From contig DHUL01000081.1 in the NCBI GenBank assembly GCA_002409145.1, forward strand, positions 16,867 through 30,631: a DNA stretch of 13,765 bases, given 5' to 3'. This document shows, in pieces, positions 7,509-13,765 of this stretch. Positions within the stretch are counted from its first letter, which is position 1; each line of letters opens with the position of its first letter. The notes beneath the pieces were generated by a model. The model did no database searches. It saw nothing but the letters and a program-made list of their open reading frames with translations, and was not told the origin of the DNA. The stretch is from Bacteroidales bacterium UBA5235 (lineage in GTDB: Bacteria > Bacteroidota > Bacteroidia > Bacteroidales > VadinHA17). Both the position numbers and the translations under genes were made by a program.

Positions 7509-8747
7509 ATGAAGGAGTCTGAATTCAAGGTTTACGGTTACAGGTGGGTCATGCTGGCTGTATACATGCTTGCGATAGCTGTTAACCAGATCATGTGGAT
7601 CACTTTTGCACCCATTACCAAAGATGCCACAGTATTTTACGGGGTTTCCGACCTGCAGATCGGAATCCTCTCTATGAGCTTCATGATTGTATACCTGATT
7701 GTATCTATCCCTGCATCGTGGATCATAGACACTTACGGCATCCGCGCCGGTGTTGGCACCGGAGTAATTCTGACAGGTGTGTTCGGTTTGTTACGGGGTC
7801 TCTTTTCAACTGACTATGACCTCCTCCTGATTTTCCAGATAGGCATTGCAATCGGTCAGCCGTTTCTGCTGAATTCAATCACCAAGGTTGCTTCAAGGTG
7901 GTTCCCGGTAAGCGAGAGAGCCACAGCCTCCGGGCTGGGGACACTTGCGATGTATTTCGGGATACTCCTGGGAATGAGCCTGACCCCGTTTCTTGTTAAT
8001 GGCCGTGGTATAGAAGGAACACTTTTTCTTTACGGGACAGTATCCATTCTGACCGCTGTCATATTTTTTATTTTTGCAAAAGAACGGCCCATAACACCGC
8101 CCTGCCGTCCAGACCAGGAGGAGCGTGCACTGGCAATCGACGGAATGAAGCTCCTATTCCGCAACCGTGATTTCCTGTGGCTGATGGTAATCTTCTTTAT
8201 CGGACTGGGGGTATTCAACTCAGTTACTACATGGATAGAGAATATCCTGAGTCCCAGAGGCTTTTCTGCAGAGCAGGCAGGCATCACAGGAGGATTGATG
8301 ATCCTCGGAGGTGTTGCCGGCGCAATCATTATGCCAGTTCTATCAGACAACCTCAGAAAGCGGATCCCCTTCATTAAGATTGCGCTTGCCGGAGCAACCC
8401 TGAGCCTTGCCGGTGTTACCTTTACGGGAAATTACACCCTGCTTCTGATGTCAGCAGCGGCATTTGGATTCTTCCTGCTCAGCTCAGGCCCGATAGGATT
8501 CCAGTACGGGGCGGAGGTTACTTTTCCTGTCTCGGAGGGCACGTCCAACGGTTTTCTCCTTCTGATGGGACAGGTATCAGGCATCGCATTCATCTTCAGT
8601 ATGGATTTGTTCAAGTCCCCGGCAACAGGGTCGATGACAATACCTCTGACAGTACTGAGTATCCTGATGCTTGTAAGTTTCCTGCTTTCGGCAAGGCTTA
8701 ATGAATCAGCCTTTCTGACAGAAAATAAAAAAGGTGATGCAGAATGA
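7509..8747 (+). CDS. MFS transporter, FLVCR-like
   Basis: This 412-residue protein has about 12 hydrophobic helices and belongs to the major facilitator superfamily. Features resembling the FLVCR-type subgroup are RWVMLAVYM at the first helix and ITFAPITKDA at 31-40. There is a motif-A-like loop WIIDTYGIRAG at 71-81. Further along are GQPFLLNSITKVASRWF at 116-132 with ERATASGLGTLAMYFG, and AEVTFPVSEGTSNGFLL at 335-351. A charged central loop (~191-215) divides the two six-helix halves. Animal FLVCR proteins have been linked to heme and to choline/ethanolamine transport; the bacterial substrate cannot be read from sequence. It is the first gene of a likely operon: its stop overlaps the next start (ATGA, 8744-8747). 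The start codon directly precedes a short cytoplasmic N-terminus and the first helix. Confidence 0.88.
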   Translation: MKESEFKVYGYRWVMLAVYMLAIAVNQIMWITFAPITKDATVFYGVSDLQIGILSMSFMIVYLIVSIPASWIIDTYGIRAGVGTGVILTGVFGLLRGLFSTDYDLLLIFQIGIAIGQPFLLNSITKVASRWFPVSERATASGLGTLAMYFGILLGMSLTPFLVNGRGIEGTLFLYGTVSILTAVIFFIFAKERPITPPCRPDQEERALAIDGMKLLFRNRDFLWLMVIFFIGLGVFNSVTTWIENILSPRGFSAEQAGITGGLMILGGVAGAIIMPVLSDNLRKRIPFIKIALAGATLSLAGVTFTGNYTLLLMSAAAFGFFLLSSGPIGFQYGAEVTFPVSEGTSNGFLLLMGQVSGIAFIFSMDLFKSPATGSMTIPLTVLSILMLVSFLLSARLNESAFLTENKKGDAE

Positions 8748-9538
8748 AAATCTTATGTGACAGGTTGTGTAGTGCTGTTGCACTGTTTGGTATCCTTTTT
8801 TTGTTCAATCACAGTCCCCTTGAGGGTCAGGAAGTTGTCCACGATACGTTGGCAGGCAGGGATATCCGGCGGGGACCCGTAGATATGGATCAGCTAAACA
8901 GAGATAATATTCCGGCAGGCCAGCATGGAGATTTCCCGGGAATTCAGGTAACAGCCCTTAAGGATAAGGCTGGCGTCGAAGCATGGTGGTACGCATGGCT
9001 TACAGGGTACAGCGCCGCAACTGCGGGTCAGGGAGTGATCTTCTTCACATCGGATGACAAAACCCTGCGCCAGGATATGGTTCTGGGCGCCGCAACAACC
9101 TTCCTCGGGGCAATGGGTCAGTTGATCACCCCCGTGCTCCGGAAAGATTCAGATTATCCTTCATACCGTGATTATGCCTCCGGCGAAAAACCGCTGTCAG
9201 CAGACGAGGCTGCACAGCTCCTGAAGACACTGGCCGCCCGGGAAAAGGAGGGGAGGTCATGGAAGACGCATGCCATTGCCGGGGTGGTGAATATCGGCAG
9301 CGGACTCATTACTTGGCTCGGGTATAAGCGCACCTTTATGGACGGACTGGAGAATTTTGCCATCAATACAGTAATTACAGAAGCCCAGATATGGACCCAG
9401 CCCATGAAAGCTGTGCGGGATTATGAAAGGTATTGCCGGAATGCCAGCTCAGGAGCAGAAACGATGACTTCCAGGCGTGACGGTGAATGGAGCTGGAGCA
9501 TTTATCCGGGAGGTTTTTACGTAAGGTATGTTTTCTGA
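8744..9538 (+). CDS. Exported protein of unknown function, coupled to the MFS gene
   Basis: I do not recognise a named family. The 264-residue product has an N-terminal signal-like segment (hydrophobic ~11-22, probable cleavage near EGQ at 27-29). It then has a polar region and three Gly/Ala-rich hydrophobic segments: ~82-101 (WYAWLTGYSAATAGQGVIFF), ~112-131 and ~177-193. Conserved-looking aromatic patches are EAQIWTQPMKAVRDYERY at 213-230 and a C-terminus alternating aromatic residues and ending in Phe (GGFYVRYVF). The terminal Phe pattern resembles an outer-membrane beta-signal, but no full barrel is obvious. The helices could instead be membrane-inserted. The ATGA overlap with the preceding MFS gene and the short gap to the next MFS gene argue for co-expression and an envelope role in the same transport process. 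Confidence 0.75.
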   Translation: MKILCDRLCSAVALFGILFLFNHSPLEGQEVVHDTLAGRDIRRGPVDMDQLNRDNIPAGQHGDFPGIQVTALKDKAGVEAWWYAWLTGYSAATAGQGVIFFTSDDKTLRQDMVLGAATTFLGAMGQLITPVLRKDSDYPSYRDYASGEKPLSADEAAQLLKTLAAREKEGRSWKTHAIAGVVNIGSGLITWLGYKRTFMDGLENFAINTVITEAQIWTQPMKAVRDYERYCRNASSGAETMTSRRDGEWSWSIYPGGFYVRYVF

Positions 9539-9565
9539 TAAATCAGGAACGTAATCTTATAAGTG

Positions 9566-10912
9566 ATGAAAATCTGGGTAAAAAGGGGAAACAAAGACAG
9601 CGGATCAATTCCTTTAAGGGTGAGCACAATCTTCCGTTCACTCCGGCATCGTAACTACAGGCTGTTTTTCAGCGGACAGAGCATCTCTCTGATTGGAACC
9701 TGGATGCAGCGCATAGCCCTTCCGTGGGTGGTCTACCGGATGACTGATTCGGAGGTTCTCCTGGGGGTGGTCGGCTTTGCCAGCTCAATACCCTCGTTTG
9801 TGCTGGCGCCGTTTGCTGGCGTTCTTATCGACCGCTGGAGTCGTTACAGGGTGATGCTTGTCACCCAGATCATATCGATGATACAGGCGGGCGTGCTTGC
9901 CTGGCTGAGCCTGACCGGTGGACTGGATGTCTGGCATATAGTGGTGTTGAGCCTGATCCTGGGAATAATCAACACCTTTGACATGCCGGCCAGGCACTCC
10001 TTTGTTATTAACATGGTTAACGGCAAGGAGGATATCGGCAATGCAATTGCCCTTAACTCCATGATGTTCAACGGTGCGAGGCTGATAGGGCCCTCTGTTG
10101 CCGGAGTTGTACTTGCCACAGTTGGTGAAGGCGCCTGCTTCCTGATAAATGCGGTGAGCTACATCTTTGTGATAGCTTCATTGCTGATGATGAATGTGAA
10201 TGAGACGAAGGAAAAGAAAGAGAAGACCCCGATATTTCGCGAATTGAAGGAAGGGCTTGATTACACCTTCGGTTTTGCCCCCATAAAGCATATAATTTTA
10301 TTGCTTGGCATTGTGAGTTTCATGAGCGCCTCGTACCAGGTACTTATGCCGGTCTATGCAAAGGAGGTGCTCAGTGGTGACTCACACACCTACGGATTTC
10401 TGATGGGCAGTGCCGGCGCCGGAGCACTGCTTGGGGCAATATATCTTGCTTCCCGGGACACCGTCCTGAGGCTGGGACGCCTCATACCCGCTGCTGCGGC
10501 TCTCCTGTCAGCAGGACTGATTGCCCTGGCGCTGAGTTCATCTTTTTTAATTTCTATGTTTCTCATCTTCTTTACCGGCCTTGGGATGATGGCACATACC
10601 GCCGCCAGCAACACCATACTGCAGACAATCACTGACGAGGACAAGCGCGGAAGGGTGATGAGCTTCTATACAATGGCCCTTATGGGAACAGTTCCTTTCG
10701 GAAGCCTCCTGGCGGGCTGGATGGCAAAATGGATCGGAACACCATGGACCATTTTCGTCGGTGGCGCCGTCTGCCTGGTCGGAGCGCTGGCATTCTACCG
10801 GCGCCTGCCGGAACTGAAAAAGCTTGTCAGGCCAGTTTATGTCAGGATGGGCATCCTGCCCGAAGTGGCGGAAGGAATACACACTGCATCCGAGCCCGCT
10901 TCAGGGACATAG
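9566..10912 (+). CDS. MFS_3-family (EntS-like) transporter
   Basis: The ~448-residue product is an MFS exporter of the MFS_3/EntS type, a group that includes enterobactin and macrolide efflux proteins. Visible marks are FRSLRHRNYRLFFSGQSIS before the first helix, then GTWMQRIALPWVVYRMTDS at 44-62. Motif A, AGVLIDRWSRYRV, is at 84-96. Also typical are FDMPARHSF with NAIALNSMMFNGARLIGPSVAG, the second-half LMGSAGAGALLGA and the GRVMSFYTMALMG segment. Twelve helices fit the length. I chose ATG at 9566; a GTG directly before it (9563) is in frame and could also serve. It follows the unknown exported gene by only 27 bp, with no terminator between, so it probably belongs to the same operon. The substrate is unknown; proton-driven drug or siderophore export is a family-based guess. 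Confidence 0.9.
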   Translation: MKIWVKRGNKDSGSIPLRVSTIFRSLRHRNYRLFFSGQSISLIGTWMQRIALPWVVYRMTDSEVLLGVVGFASSIPSFVLAPFAGVLIDRWSRYRVMLVTQIISMIQAGVLAWLSLTGGLDVWHIVVLSLILGIINTFDMPARHSFVINMVNGKEDIGNAIALNSMMFNGARLIGPSVAGVVLATVGEGACFLINAVSYIFVIASLLMMNVNETKEKKEKTPIFRELKEGLDYTFGFAPIKHIILLLGIVSFMSASYQVLMPVYAKEVLSGDSHTYGFLMGSAGAGALLGAIYLASRDTVLRLGRLIPAAAALLSAGLIALALSSSFLISMFLIFFTGLGMMAHTAASNTILQTITDEDKRGRVMSFYTMALMGTVPFGSLLAGWMAKWIGTPWTIFVGGAVCLVGALAFYRRLPELKKLVRPVYVRMGILPEVAEGIHTASEPASGT

Positions 10913-10930
10913 GAATCTGCTTCGTGACCA

Positions 10931-10950
10931 GGAACCTGGGACACGGTTCC
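10931..10950. repeat. Short inverted repeat
   Basis: GGAACC at 10931-10936 and GGTTCC at 10945-10950 form a perfect 6-bp inverted repeat with an 8-nt loop, 18 nt after the MFS_3 stop codon. There is no following T-run. It may be part of the transcript end or an operator. This is a weak call. Confidence 0.25.
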
Positions 10951-10988
10951 ATGAATCTGTACAAAATTGCAGTCCGGTTCCGTCGGCT

Positions 10989-11040
10989 ACCGGGAGGATT
11001 CTGTCGGTAAATCGCGCCTTCCGGTCTAAAAGATTTTTTT
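10989..11040 (+). terminator. Candidate terminator of the MFS operon
   Basis: ACCGGGAGG at 10989-10997 can pair with CCTTCCGGT at 11017-11025 (9 bp with one G-U pair, 19-nt loop). A run of seven T follows at 11034-11040. The position, between the MFS_3 stop and the TolC promoter region, fits a transcription end. The 8-nt gap between stem and T-run and the long loop are not ideal for an intrinsic terminator, so confidence is moderate. Confidence 0.4.
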
Positions 11041-11066
11041 CAGCACTGTACCCCATTATAGTTTTG
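11035..11066 (+). promoter_or_regulatory. Candidate Bacteroidota-type promoter for the TolC/adaptor operon
   Basis: TAGTTTTG at 11059-11066 matches the -7 consensus TAnnTTTG exactly. About 20 bases upstream, T-rich sequence at 11035-11041 (TTTT) could stand in for the -33 TTTG. Transcription would begin near 11072-11075. That coincides with the ATG at 11074 and so argues that one of the later in-frame ATGs (11086 or 11095) is the real TolC start. Confidence 0.5.
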
Positions 11067-11085
11067 TCTCATCATGTTTCACAAA

Positions 11086-12471
11086 ATGAAGAGAATGAGA
11101 ACGAAACTATTTATTACACTGACGGCGGCCATATTATTCACGGCCGGTGTCATTTCAGCACAGCCCGCACAGAAATCAGGGACTGTGTCAGGCGCAGCCC
11201 TGGAAACATCCCCCTCTGCCCAGACAAGGCGATGGTCACTGACAGACTGCATCGGTTATGCGCTGGAGCAAAATATCCAGGTACGGAAATCAGCTGTGTC
11301 TGTCAGTCTCGGTGAGATCAGCCTTCAGCAGGCGAAGGATAACATGCTGCCTTCACTCAGCGGTTCGATGGGTGAAAACCTTGGATGGAGACTTGATGCA
11401 GGCGGTACTGATGAATCCTCATGGGGAGGATCATCACGTACCACCGCCTCATTAAGCAGCGGACTGACGCTCTTCAGCGGCTTCCAGCTCAGGAACAGGG
11501 TCAGGCTGGCCGGACTTGATTACAAATCAACGCAGTACAGTGCTGACCAGACTAAGGAGAGTGTTTCACTAAATATAATGAGTGCCTATTTACAGGTTCT
11601 TTATTCGCAGGAGCAGGTTACAAATGCCCGCAACCAGGCTGATGCCACACGTGAGGAGCTTGCATTGGCAGCAGAGAGACTTACACTCGGTGCCATCGCC
11701 AACAGTGACTACCTGCAGGTTAAGACACAGCTTGCGTCAGAAGAGTCTTCACTGGCATCAGCGGTCAACAACCTGAAGATGGCAAAGCTGAACCTGATGC
11801 AGCTTATGGAATACCCGGTAGACGAATCGTTCGAGATTTTACGTCCTGATATAGATGCCATCATCTCCACAGCTCCTGCCGCTGACGCAGTGTCTGTCTA
11901 CCAGGAGGCGCTGGAGGTGAAGCCACAGGTGAAGATAGCTGCGATTAACCGCGAAGGCGCCACAATTGACCTTGAGATAGCCAGGGGTGCATTCTTCCCG
12001 TCATTGTCGCTCAGCGCCGGGATGAGCACTGGGTTCACCGAGGCAGCTGAAATAGGCTCACAACTGAAAAACGGATTCTCTCCGTCTCTGGGCCTGTCAG
12101 CTTCGATTCCAATTTTCAGGAACAACCAGAATAAAGCCTCAGTGTCAAGGGCGAAGTACGGTATCACCACAGCCGAACTTGATGAGCTCAATACCAGGAA
12201 CCAGCTGCGTAAGGAGGTGGAACAGGCGGTGCTTGATGCCGAGTCGGCGCTGCTGAGTTACCAGGCAGCATTGAACAGGTATGACTCATCAGTTGAAAGT
12301 TACAATGTGTCGGAGGAAAAATTCAAGCTTGGAGCAATGAACTCGGTAGACTTCCTGATACAGAAGATAAATCTTACATCCGCCGAGAGCAACCTGCTCC
12401 AGGCGAAGTACGAGCTTGTGTACTCTCACAAGATAATCGACTTCTACAGGGGAGTCGAGCTGACATTCTGA
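11086..12471 (+). CDS. TolC-family outer-membrane efflux channel
   Basis: This protein forms the outer-membrane exit duct of a tripartite efflux pump. Three in-frame ATGs (11074, 11086, 11095) precede the signal peptide (RTKLFITLTAAILFTAGVISA, then Q). I chose 11086 because a predicted promoter would place the transcript start at about 11074; 11095 is also possible. The two structural repeats of the outer-membrane efflux protein (OEP) family are visible. The first has WSLTDCIGYALEQN near 45-58, QAKDNMLPSLSGSMG, and LFSGFQLRNRVRLAGLDY at ~129-146. The second has AFFPSLSLSAG, IPIFRNNQNKASVSRAKYG at ~342-360 and KLGAMNSVDFLIQKINLTSAE near 413-433. Long Ala/Gln/Glu-rich stretches between them form the periplasmic helices. 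The length (~461 residues) is normal. The adaptor gene begins 26 bp after its stop, indicating one operon. Confidence 0.94.
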   Translation: MKRMRTKLFITLTAAILFTAGVISAQPAQKSGTVSGAALETSPSAQTRRWSLTDCIGYALEQNIQVRKSAVSVSLGEISLQQAKDNMLPSLSGSMGENLGWRLDAGGTDESSWGGSSRTTASLSSGLTLFSGFQLRNRVRLAGLDYKSTQYSADQTKESVSLNIMSAYLQVLYSQEQVTNARNQADATREELALAAERLTLGAIANSDYLQVKTQLASEESSLASAVNNLKMAKLNLMQLMEYPVDESFEILRPDIDAIISTAPAADAVSVYQEALEVKPQVKIAAINREGATIDLEIARGAFFPSLSLSAGMSTGFTEAAEIGSQLKNGFSPSLGLSASIPIFRNNQNKASVSRAKYGITTAELDELNTRNQLRKEVEQAVLDAESALLSYQAALNRYDSSVESYNVSEEKFKLGAMNSVDFLIQKINLTSAESNLLQAKYELVYSHKIIDFYRGVELTF

Positions 12472-12497
12472 AATATAAACAGCAAAAAATAATCAAG

Positions 12498-13765
12498 ATG
12501 AAAAAAAGAAATGTATTCATAAGCGCCGGAATCCTTGTAGTGGCTGTTGTCACGCTGCTCACGGTGCACAGCTGCCGGAAGAGCAATACTTACGAGTATG
12601 AGACGGTAAACGTGACCAGGGGTTCAATAGTCAATGAGGTCACTGCCACCGGCACCCTTGAGGCAATCACCTCGGTGGTTGTGGGAACACAGGTGTCAGG
12701 TATAGTTGAAAAGCTTTATGTCGATTTCAACTCACCGGTAAAGAAGGGCCAGGTGCTTGCCGAGCTTGACAAGACGGCCCTTAAGTCAAGCGTTCAGCAG
12801 TCGCTGGCCACCCTTGACAACGCAAAGGCCGAGATGGAGTACCAGGCCTCGAACTATGAGCGCAGCAAGGCTCTCTGGGAGAAGAATCTTATAGCTGAGG
12901 CTGATTATGACCAGGCGAAGTACAACTATAACCGGTCAGTAGCCAGCCTGAAGAACTCGCAGGCCCAGTATGACAAGGCGCTTGTACAGCTCGGCTATGC
13001 CACGATCTATTCACCCATTGAAGGGGTTGTGATGAACAGGGCCGTGGATGAAGGCCAGACGGTAGCAGCAAGCTTCAACACGCCGGAGATCTTCACAATT
13101 GCACAGGATCTCACCCAGATGCAGGTGGAAGCTGACATAAACGAATCAGACATAGGTATTGTCAAGGTAGGCCAGAGGGTTGAATTTGATGTGGATGCGT
13201 ATCCCGGTGAGAAATTCGCAGGAACAGTCGAACAGATAAGGCTTTCGCCTGTGACAACATCCACTGTGGTTACCTATACAGTGATAATCAATGCCCCGAA
13301 CCCGGATCAGAAACTGCTTCCAGGGATGACGGCCAACATTATCATCTATGCGGAAGAGCACCTTGATGTTCTTACCCTCCCTAACAAAGCAATCAAGTTC
13401 AAGCCGGAAGCTGAGTACCTTGCCAGTCTCTTTGCAAAAGCTTCATCAGGGAAGGCTCCTGGCTTCGGTAATCCTCCGGCAGGAGTCACAGGCGGCGGAC
13501 AGTGGCAACGCCCTGCCGGCGCTTCAGGAGGAGTACCCTCGATAGGTGGAGGAGCAGGCAGAATGGAACAGGGCACAATGCCAGGCGCGGGTTCAGGTTT
13601 CCCACCATCCGGTGGAGCAATGCCAGGCGCAGGATCAGGTTTCCCGCCATCAGGCGGTGCGATGCCTGGCGGCTTCCCCGATACAATGGTATGGATCAAA
13701 ACTGATGACGGTATCCGCCCGGCCCCGGTGCAGCTCGGATCAAATGACGGTGTAAATGCCGAGGT
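12498..13765 (+). CDS. MacA/HlyD-type periplasmic adaptor protein (3' partial)
   Basis: The reading frame opens at ATG 12498 and runs for 422 codons to the window edge without a stop. The N-terminus is hydrophobic (NVFISAGILVVAVVTLLTV) and ends in HSC, so it is either a membrane anchor or a lipoprotein with C26. The two halves of a lipoyl domain are at ~59-92 (VGTQVSGIVEKLYVDFNSPV, then KKGQVLAELD) and ~168-200 (ATIYSPIEGVVMNRAVDEGQ). They flank a helical hairpin at ~93-165. The beta-barrel follows, with VTYTVIINAPNPDQKLLPGMT, a sequence typical of MacA-like adaptors. An unusual ~85-residue Gly/Pro/Met-rich insertion (~312-396) interrupts the membrane-proximal domain, which resumes as MVWIKTDDGIRPAPVQLG. 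The upstream TolC gene supplies the channel. A MacB-type ABC transporter or another inner-membrane pump is expected next but lies outside the window. Confidence 0.93.
   Translation, partial: MKKRNVFISAGILVVAVVTLLTVHSCRKSNTYEYETVNVTRGSIVNEVTATGTLEAITSVVVGTQVSGIVEKLYVDFNSPVKKGQVLAELDKTALKSSVQQSLATLDNAKAEMEYQASNYERSKALWEKNLIAEADYDQAKYNYNRSVASLKNSQAQYDKALVQLGYATIYSPIEGVVMNRAVDEGQTVAASFNTPEIFTIAQDLTQMQVEADINESDIGIVKVGQRVEFDVDAYPGEKFAGTVEQIRLSPVTTSTVVTYTVIINAPNPDQKLLPGMTANIIIYAEEHLDVLTLPNKAIKFKPEAEYLASLFAKASSGKAPGFGNPPAGVTGGGQWQRPAGASGGVPSIGGGAGRMEQGTMPGAGSGFPPSGGAMPGAGSGFPPSGGAMPGGFPDTMVWIKTDDGIRPAPVQLGSNDGVNAE
13578..13679 (+). repeat. 42-bp in-frame tandem repeat in the adaptor gene
   Basis: Two full 42-bp units (13578-13619 and 13620-13661) and a partial third (from 13662) each begin ATGCC. 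The two full units encode the same 14 residues, MPGAGSGFPPSGGA. Differences between units are synonymous (for example GCG GGT against GCA GGA), so the amino-acid sequence is kept while the DNA drifts. Confidence 0.85.

Noticed and set aside
10729..11315. Two overlapping plus-strand frames across the MFS_3/TolC gap
   Set aside because: They overlap the real MFS_3 and TolC genes in other frames, resemble no known protein and cross a predicted terminator and promoter.
13346..13699. A minus-strand frame encoding Pro/Gly/Lys-rich repeats
   Set aside because: It is the mirror of the Gly/Pro/Met repeat in the adaptor gene, which is clearly the coding strand because it continues a recognised MacA-like domain structure.

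Overview
This 13.8 kb window looks like chromosomal DNA from a member of the Bacteroidota. The evidence is A-rich ribosome-binding regions without clear Shine-Dalgarno sequences, one good match to the Bacteroidota -7 promoter element (TAnnTTTG), and gene families typical of that phylum. These include a multiheme cytochrome with TPRs, a Tat-exported TldD, a DoxX fusion, and a TolC plus MacA-like adaptor pair. No organism can be named from the sequence alone. I see no rRNA, tRNA, CRISPR array, insertion sequence or phage gene.

Layout. (1) Positions 1-2367 (+) hold the 3' part of an exported octaheme c-type cytochrome with HEAT-like and TPR regions. (2) Positions 2459-2731 (-) hold a small YciI-family gene. 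A degenerate copy of its last ~16 codons lies just beyond its stop codon. (3) Positions 2845-4365 (+) encode a DoxX-type membrane domain fused to a TIM-barrel-like domain. The junction carries a twin-arginine-like signal and a perfect DxxSGAT motif, the type that ApbE modifies with FMN. (4) Positions 4421-7302 (-) are a tldD-tldE pair with a 4-base overlap. TldD has a Tat, possibly lipoprotein, signal and TldE has none. (5) Positions 7509-10912 (+) are a likely three-gene operon: an FLVCR-like MFS transporter, a translationally coupled exported protein of unknown function, and an MFS_3-type (EntS-like) exporter. (6) From 11086 to the right edge (+) are a TolC-family outer-membrane channel and a MacA/HlyD-type adaptor cut by the window end. 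The inner-membrane partner is presumably just downstream.

Working together. The left half is extracytoplasmic redox and envelope biology: a multiheme cytochrome and a quinone-type membrane domain joined to a probable flavin site. The middle is an exported TldD/TldE peptidase. The right half is transport: two MFS carriers and a tripartite efflux system. The best candidate for something undescribed is the DoxX-Tat-SGAT-TIM-barrel fusion. It reads as a single-polypeptide route for electrons from membrane quinol to a periplasmic enzyme through covalently bound FMN. The part beyond the visible motifs is inference.
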